Positions 33,628 to 38,460 of a DNA stretch of 38,460 bases are shown piece by piece; positions within the stretch are counted from its first letter, which is position 1, and each line of letters opens with the position of its first letter. The stretch is from the NCBI GenBank assembly GCA_937924895.1, contig CALEYP010000069.1, forward strand, positions 1 to 38,460. Reading direction: 5' to 3'. A program made the position numbers and the translations under genes. Source of the DNA: an uncultured Alphaproteobacteria bacterium. Its GTDB lineage: Bacteria > Pseudomonadota > Alphaproteobacteria > Puniceispirillales > Puniceispirillaceae. The notes below the pieces were generated by a model. It worked only from the letters and a program-made list of their open reading frames with translations. It searched no databases and was not told the DNA's origin.

Positions 33628-34167
33628 ATGTCAGTATTATCAACGGGCGAAAAAATCCACATTATGATCAGCGAGGCTGAGATTACAGCTCGGATTACCG
33701 AACTCTCACATGACATCACCAAAAGCTATAAAAATACCGACCAGCTAGTTGTTATTGGCCTTTTACGAGGCTCATTTGTCTTTATCGCTGATCTTGTCCG
33801 TCATCTGAACCTACCGGTTGAAGTTGATTTCATGACGGTGTCATCTTATGGCGATAAGATGGAATCATCACGCCAGGTCCGAATCATTCAAGATTTGGAA
33901 ACCGCGATTAAAGGGCGTGATGTGCTGATTGTCGAAGATATTATTGATACAGGTCATACCCTGTCCCAAGTCATCAAAATCCTAGAGACAAGACAACCAA
34001 AAAGCCTTGCTATCTGCACACTCTTAAATAAGCCATCACGGCGTGAGATTGAGGTGCCGATTGATTGGATTGGCTTTGAGATTCCAGACGAATTTGTCAT
34101 TGGCTATGGCATTGATTATGCCCAACAGGGCCGAAACTTGCCTCATATCGCTGTTGTAGAAAAATAA
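33628..34167 (+). CDS. hpt: Hypoxanthine phosphoribosyltransferase
   Basis: 179 residues, typical length. It salvages hypoxanthine (and guanine) to nucleotides with PRPP. The PRPP-binding loop is VLIVEDIIDTGHTL. The N-terminal part has VVIGLLRGSFVFIADLVRHL and VDFMTVSSYGD, and the C-terminal part has DWIGFEIPDEFVIGYGIDYA for base binding. The frame begins at ATG 33607, but ATG 33628 has AAGAGG six bases upstream and gives the standard length. A terminator follows immediately at 34166-34193. Confidence 0.95.
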   Translation: MSVLSTGEKIHIMISEAEITARITELSHDITKSYKNTDQLVVIGLLRGSFVFIADLVRHLNLPVEVDFMTVSSYGDKMESSRQVRIIQDLETAIKGRDVLIVEDIIDTGHTLSQVIKILETRQPKSLAICTLLNKPSRREIEVPIDWIGFEIPDEFVIGYGIDYAQQGRNLPHIAVVEK

Positions 34168-34193
34168 AAAAAGCCTGTCAGTGACAGGCTTTT
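34166..34193. terminator. Bidirectional intrinsic terminator between hpt and dddP
   Basis: AAGCCTGTC (34171-34179) and GACAGGCTT pair perfectly around a 3-base loop. Seven As flank the left side (Ts for the minus strand) and TTTT flanks the right. It can end both hpt and the converging dddP operon. Confidence 0.88.
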
Positions 34194-34214
34194 CTCGTGA
34201 TAACATCAGGTTGT

Positions 34215-35543
34215 TTAGCCAAGAAGCTCATCTTCATAACGATATTGCGACATCGGCACACAACCACTATCTGTCACAACGACCTGCTCTTCCAGCTTCA
34301 CACCTTCATGCCCGCCTACTTCGCCGCAATAGGCTTCGACACATAATGTCATGCCCACTTCAACGGTGCCGCCATAGCCATGATCATCAACATCTTCCGG
34401 ATAACGGATTGACGGATATTCGTCACAAAGACCAATCCCATGCGCCAATACACCATAACGCAAGGCACGGTATTTTTCAGGCAAGCGATGTGCTTCTTTT
34501 GTCACCTCAGCAAAACTCATGCCTGGCTTGATCACTTCGATATTTGTCATCACATGCTCATAAGCATCGCGATAAAGAGTTTTCTGGACATCTGTCGCGG
34601 CCTTGTCACCCACGAGCCAGGTGCGTGAAATATCACAGCAATAGCCATAGGTCGAAATCAGATCGGTATCAAAGGCCAACAAATCACCATTTTCCATCAC
34701 ACGCGGACCACATTCTTGGAACCAGGGATTTGTGCGCGGCCCTGATGACAGGATACGTGTTTCAATCCACTCACCGCCACGACGGATATTGCCGGCATGG
34801 AGTGCCGCCCATACATCATTTTCAGTGACGCCTGGCTTTACCACGGCACGCATTTCTTCGACAGCCTGCTCACAGGCATGAATCGCACAGCGCATGGCAT
34901 TTAATTCATTATCATTCTTAATGGCTCTGGCATGTTCGGTGAGCACTTGGCCATCTAGAATTTCAACACCATGCTGCAAGAGCGCGGCATAGCCTGCATT
35001 TTCAATTTTATCTATCGCAATACGCTTATTACCTGGGGCATAGCTCTGCATAATATCAACCAATTCAGCCGCAAAATGTGCTGCATGCTTTTCGGTTTGA
35101 TCACCTGTTTCAAAATAAAAGAAAGAAGCCCCACCACGTAACTCGCCAACCAACGGCAAATGGGCAGACAGATGTTCACAATTATGGAAGTCCCAAAGGA
35201 TGACCTTACCCTCTGGTGGCACGAAACAGGCGCGAGCTGCATTATGTGCGGTCCACAGCTGCATATTTGTTGTGTCAGTGGCATAGCGAATATTGAGCGG
35301 GTCAAAACATAATAAACCGGCACAATCTGCTTCTCTGATTTTTTCTTGCAAACGGCTCAGGCGATATTCACGCAACGCCGGCATATCAGGTGCGATAAGA
35401 CCAGCGGCTTCCCATTCTGCGAAGGCAAGACCTGTGGGACCAATTTCGACACGATTATTGTCATCTGGTGTCATATCTGGCTTCAGGTGCGCCCGTCTTG
35501 TGGGATCAATCTTTCTATTAGACCCAACGATTAAACTATCCAT
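34215..35543 (-). CDS. dddP: DMSP lyase DddP (M24 peptidase-fold)
   Basis: 442 residues, the length of marine DddP. It cleaves dimethylsulfoniopropionate to DMS and acrylate. The N-terminus RKIDPTRRAHLKPDMTPDDN, then RVEIGPTGLAFAEWEAAGL, and the later FDPLNIRYATDTTNMQLW are strikingly DddP-like, not generic aminopeptidase P. Metal ligands are D292 and D294 (FDTDL), D304 (CCDIS), H368 (LAHGIG), E403 (CVEAY) and E418 (KLEEQ). Each is three residues before the iron ligands I recall for Ruegeria DddP (D295, D297, D307, H371, E406, E421). GGAGGAG precedes the ATG. It is the last gene of a probable operon after acuI and the hydrolase-OsmC gene, with a terminator downstream. Confidence 0.93.
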   Translation of the reverse strand: MDSLIVGSNRKIDPTRRAHLKPDMTPDDNNRVEIGPTGLAFAEWEAAGLIAPDMPALREYRLSRLQEKIREADCAGLLCFDPLNIRYATDTTNMQLWTAHNAARACFVPPEGKVILWDFHNCEHLSAHLPLVGELRGGASFFYFETGDQTEKHAAHFAAELVDIMQSYAPGNKRIAIDKIENAGYAALLQHGVEILDGQVLTEHARAIKNDNELNAMRCAIHACEQAVEEMRAVVKPGVTENDVWAALHAGNIRRGGEWIETRILSSGPRTNPWFQECGPRVMENGDLLAFDTDLISTYGYCCDISRTWLVGDKAATDVQKTLYRDAYEHVMTNIEVIKPGMSFAEVTKEAHRLPEKYRALRYGVLAHGIGLCDEYPSIRYPEDVDDHGYGGTVEVGMTLCVEAYCGEVGGHEGVKLEEQVVVTDSGCVPMSQYRYEDELLG

Positions 35544-35659
35544 AGCAGTCTCTCCTCCACATTATGAATCTGCCACATCTTATCATCGCATTACGATGGT
35601 TGGTCCCTTCCTTGACGCTAGGAAACAACCACACCCATTGATACCTTAAAGGCGCCACC

Positions 35660-36871
35660 TCATGTCGATTCCGCTCCATTTGGGGGCACAATAAGGCTGG
35701 TTTCCACATCAATGCCGCTCGAAAGAGACCGATGCACGGGGCATTTATTTGCAATTTCAAGCAATCTTTGCCGCTGCTCATCATCAAGAGGTCCGATGAG
35801 GTCAATCTCGCGAAAAATGATATCTGTTCGCCCTGATACCTCTTGGCGCTGCCGGCGTAACCTGACTTCGACATCCTCCAAGGGCCAATTTTTGCGCCCC
35901 GCATACATGCGCAACGTCATCGCTGTACAAGCGCCCAGACTACCAAGCAGAAACTCATATGGTGCTGGCCCTGTGTCTGTGCCACCTGTCACAGAAGGCG
36001 GCTCATCAGCGCGCAATTTATGCTGAAATGTGAGGATATCTGTCGCAAATGCTCCCTCCGGCGTGCTTTTTGCTATCACCTCATTTTCTGCGGGGTGTGT
36101 GTCTGGTTGCGGTGTGTCTAGCAAACGACTGGCCCAGGCAACTATCATCTGTGCTGCAAAAGCCGCATCTTTGGCATTTGTCAAAAGGTGATTGGCCTTA
36201 TCAAGGGATATAAAACTCTTCGGATGGCGTGCGGCCTGATAGATTTCAGCCGCATTTTCAATCCCCACAATATCATCCTGCGGCGCATGTAAGATCAATA
36301 AATCTGCACCAAGAGAGCTAATATGGTCGCGTGAAGTACGCGCTTCTAAATCTGCGATAAAATCTGGTGATACGGCAAAGGGGCGCCCGCCAATAGACAC
36401 ATCAATCAGCGTATCAGGGACGGCTGGTTTTGCCCCTTGAAAGAGGTGCAATACATGGGCAGCTTCTGCCGGAGCGCCAATGGTAGCAACCCCCTTCAGA
36501 TCCGGCGTTATCGCAGCGCAAGCTAGCGCAGCGGCCCCACCTAGTGAATGACCAATGATAATCTCAGGAGTATGGTAATGTGCGCTAAGCCACGCGATCG
36601 CATCTTCGCAATCTGTGATATTCCCTGCAAAGCCAGATTGCGCAAATGCCCCCTCGGAATGGCCAAGCCCTGTGAAATCAAATCGCAGACAGGCAATGCC
36701 CTCAGCCGCCAGCCCCGCCGCAATACGACGTGCCGCGATACTATCCTTTGAGCACGTAAAGCAATGAGCGAATAAGGCTGTGCCGCGATAGGGGCCTTGT
36801 GGCAAATGGAGACGACCTGAGAGCCTATCTTTGTGACGGTTCTCAAATTGAACTTCGTTTATTACAGCCAT
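35660..36871 (-). CDS. Alpha/beta-hydrolase-OsmC fusion protein
   Basis: 403 residues in two domains. Residues 1-255 form an alpha/beta hydrolase: GTALFAHCFTCSKDS, nucleophile elbow IIIGHSLGGAAAL, acid in LLILHAPQDDIVG and histidine in ANHLLT. Residues about 265-400 form an OsmC domain: GPAPYEFLLGSLGACTAMTL with the peroxidatic-type cysteine, and IANKCPVHRSL with the second. OsmC proteins reduce organic hydroperoxides with a thiol partner. This fused architecture occurs in other bacteria; the substrate is unknown. The start has CGGAGGGG just upstream. It lies 19 bases after acuI and 116 bases before dddP, so it probably belongs to the DMSP operon and may act on reactive thiol, ester or peroxide products. 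Confidence 0.92.
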   Translation of the reverse strand: MAVINEVQFENRHKDRLSGRLHLPQGPYRGTALFAHCFTCSKDSIAARRIAAGLAAEGIACLRFDFTGLGHSEGAFAQSGFAGNITDCEDAIAWLSAHYHTPEIIIGHSLGGAAALACAAITPDLKGVATIGAPAEAAHVLHLFQGAKPAVPDTLIDVSIGGRPFAVSPDFIADLEARTSRDHISSLGADLLILHAPQDDIVGIENAAEIYQAARHPKSFISLDKANHLLTNAKDAAFAAQMIVAWASRLLDTPQPDTHPAENEVIAKSTPEGAFATDILTFQHKLRADEPPSVTGGTDTGPAPYEFLLGSLGACTAMTLRMYAGRKNWPLEDVEVRLRRQRQEVSGRTDIIFREIDLIGPLDDEQRQRLLEIANKCPVHRSLSSGIDVETSLIVPPNGAEST

Positions 36872-36890
36872 AGCCCCTCCGTTAGTTGTG

Positions 36891-37886
36891 TTAGCCTGCC
36901 TTTACATCGACGACAAGACGCCCTTTAACCTTGCCTTGAATGATATCCGCACCAGCTTGTGGCAAATCAGCCAAGGTGATGAGACTTGTCATAGACGTTA
37001 AATAATCTCGCGGCATATCAGATGCGATCCGGTCCCATGCCGCCACGCGATCGGCATAGGGGCGCATGACCGAATCAATGCCTAATAGATTGATGCCGCG
37101 CAATAAGAAGGGAATGATATTGGCGGGAACGGCAATGCCACCAGCATTCCCAATCGCCGCCGCAGACGCCCCATAATGCAGCTGCCCAAGAACGCGTGCC
37201 AGCATCTCACCACCAACAGAATCAATGCAACCGGCCCAGCGGCTGCTTTCCATGGGACGTGCGATCGCCTCAGCAATTTCGGCTCTATCAATAATCTCTG
37301 TTGCGCCTAGCGCTGTCAGATAGCTGGCATTTTCAGGACGACCTGTGACAGCTGCCACCTCATAGCCAGATTGCGCCAACATAGCCACTGCCACAGACCC
37401 CACACCACCAGATGCCCCTGTGACAAGCACTGGCCCCTGACCTTGGGAAAGCCCGTGCGCTTCGAGTGATTGTATGGCAAAGACTGATGTGAGACCGGCT
37501 GTACCAACAGCCATAGCCTCTTGCAATGACAGCCCCTTTGGACAAGGGACCAGCCAATCAGCTTTCACTCTTGCCCGTTGCGCATAGCCCCCATGCCACA
37601 TCTCACCAACGCGCCAGCCTGTCAAGATGACCTCATCTCCTGGCTGATAGCGGTCATCTGATGATTCGGCAACAACCCCAGCAAAATCGATACCTGGAAT
37701 GCGGGGATAATCACGCACCAACCCCCCTTTACCGTTCAACACGAGGCCGTCTTTGTAATTCACAGTGCTGTAATGCACATCAACGAGCACGTCCCCGTCT
37801 GCTGGCAAGAAGCCTTCATCAATTTCCTCGATGGCAACGGCAAAAGGGTGGTCTTCAGACTTGGTTGCAATTAGCGCTTTAAACAT
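36891..37886 (-). CDS. acuI: Acryloyl-CoA reductase AcuI (YhdH/MDR family)
   Basis: 331 residues from the ATG at 37886, which has AGGTAGA upstream; the longer frame to 37970 adds an unlikely extension. It is a zinc-free medium-chain dehydrogenase/reductase of the AcuI/YhdH group, which reduces acryloyl-CoA to propionyl-CoA with NADPH. Telling blocks are VHYSTVNYKDGLVLNGKGGL, YPRIPGIDFAGVV, LTGWRVGEMWHGGYAQRARV, AVGTAGLTSVFAI and VTGASGGVGSVAVAML for cofactor binding. The sequence matches Rhodobacter and Ruegeria AcuI well as recalled. It leads the minus-strand operon that ends with dddP, which fits detoxification or use of the acrylate made from DMSP. No acryloyl-CoA ligase is in the window. 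Confidence 0.92.
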   Translation of the reverse strand: MFKALIATKSEDHPFAVAIEEIDEGFLPADGDVLVDVHYSTVNYKDGLVLNGKGGLVRDYPRIPGIDFAGVVAESSDDRYQPGDEVILTGWRVGEMWHGGYAQRARVKADWLVPCPKGLSLQEAMAVGTAGLTSVFAIQSLEAHGLSQGQGPVLVTGASGGVGSVAVAMLAQSGYEVAAVTGRPENASYLTALGATEIIDRAEIAEAIARPMESSRWAGCIDSVGGEMLARVLGQLHYGASAAAIGNAGGIAVPANIIPFLLRGINLLGIDSVMRPYADRVAAWDRIASDMPRDYLTSMTSLITLADLPQAGADIIQGKVKGRLVVDVKAG

Positions 37887-38021
37887 AGGGGATCTACCTG
37901 TTAGACTAGAAACTAAAACTAGCGCTATGGTGATAGGTTTAATCCGAAGAGGCAAGTGATTTAGCGCCATGTAACACAGATAGTGTCAATGTAAAATAGC
38001 TAGGGAAAAAGGGGATGAGGA

Positions 38022-38435
38022 ATGGATGAGCTTTTTAAAACAGCTGACCCGAAAACTTGCTTTGCACAATTGCAAGCAGATGAAGCCTGTTTACTCGTTG
38101 ACTGCCGCACTGAAGAAGAGTGGAATCTGACTGGCATTCCGGAATTATCTGCCATTGGCAAACGCCCACTTTTGATTGAATGGACCAATTCACGCAATCA
38201 AAAAAACCCTGATTTCATTGATAGCATTGCCGCTTTTGCTGGCAAAGACACTGCCCTCATCGTCATGTGCCGCATTGGCGGGCGCTCTGCCTCTGCCTGC
38301 CAGGCTTTGGTCGAGGCTGGCTTCTCAAATGTCACAAATATGTCTGCCGGCTTCGAAGGCCGCGCTGATGAAAAAGGGCATCGCAACAGCTTTGAAGGCT
38401 GGCGGGCCGATGGCTTGCCATGGACACAATCCTAA
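38022..38435 (+). CDS. Rhodanese-domain protein
   Basis: 137 residues, a single rhodanese domain. LLVDCRTEEEW is the early CH2A motif, and the active-site loop is VMCRIGGRSAS with the catalytic cysteine at C83. The CRxGxRS loop suits sulfurtransferase activity. The C-terminus NMSAGFEGRADEKGHRN then GWRADGLPW is typical of small bacterial single-domain rhodaneses. It is probably cytoplasmic and moves sulfane sulfur to a thiophilic acceptor. GGGGATGAGGA precedes the ATG. It is divergent from acuI across about 135 bases, which hold both promoters. Confidence 0.9.
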   Translation: MDELFKTADPKTCFAQLQADEACLLVDCRTEEEWNLTGIPELSAIGKRPLLIEWTNSRNQKNPDFIDSIAAFAGKDTALIVMCRIGGRSASACQALVEAGFSNVTNMSAGFEGRADEKGHRNSFEGWRADGLPWTQS

Positions 38436-38460
38436 TTTAGAAAAATATTTGTTCCATCCT

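Noticed and set aside
1..38460. CRISPR arrays, tRNA or rRNA genes, transposases and phage genes
   Set aside because: Reading through the window I found no regularly spaced repeats, cloverleaf-like genes, transposase motifs or phage structural genes.

Overview
The window looks like one continuous piece of a marine alphaproteobacterial chromosome at roughly 50% GC. SAR116 (Candidatus Puniceispirillales) or a close relative fits best. The reasons are a DddP-type DMSP lyase with AcuI, an alphaproteobacterial RpoE-ChrR (ECF11-type) pair, an IalB-family protein, a Calvin-type class II aldolase, and a btuBFCD cluster under a cobalamin riboswitch. The taxonomic call is inference. I see no tRNA, rRNA, CRISPR array, insertion sequence or phage gene. 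Nearly every position is explained by ordinary genes, often overlapping or divergently paired.

Layout. 1-3282 is the edge of a glycan locus: the last codons of a polyprenyl-phosphate sugar-phosphate transferase (+), facing an operon of a UDP-glucuronate 4-epimerase and an STT3/PglB-type oligosaccharyltransferase (-). 3517-7095 holds a long acidic protein with a PopZ-like C-terminus (+) and a very large secreted FecR-domain protein (-). 7300-8244 is trxB, interrupted by an in-frame TAA. 8350-10058 carries an M23 peptidase and a DUF3108 protein. 10120-15904 is the B12 uptake unit: riboswitch, BtuB receptor, BtuF, BtuC, BtuD and a trailing SDR-fold protein. 15925-17978 is an fbp-fba operon (gluconeogenesis). 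18131-20647 holds a Bax-inhibitor-1 protein, RlmN and an IalB-family protein. 21027-22360 is the rpoE-chrR stress pair. 22340-26926 holds a DUF3429 protein, TesA and the divergent YbbA/YbbP exporter. 27025-34167 is metabolic: argG, a small secreted ORF, sodB, a gamma-carbonic-anhydrase-like protein, a TauE/SafE permease, a succinate-semialdehyde-type dehydrogenase, a 3-hydroxyisobutyrate-type dehydrogenase and hpt. 34215-37886 is a probable DMSP operon: acuI, an alpha/beta-hydrolase-OsmC fusion, and dddP. A rhodanese follows at 38022.

The most notable points are: (1) a single premature stop in an otherwise intact trxB; (2) the acuI / hydrolase-OsmC / dddP operon, which joins DMSP cleavage to acryloyl-CoA reduction around a fusion protein of unknown role; (3) a complete PglB-like oligosaccharyltransferase in an alphaproteobacterium, next to sugar-nucleotide and lipid-linked-sugar genes; and (4) a ChrR anti-sigma factor that keeps the cupin zinc ligands but has lost the CxxC of its sigma-binding zinc site. 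Several starts were moved inward from the longest possible ORF on ribosome-binding-site and signal-peptide grounds; each entry says so.
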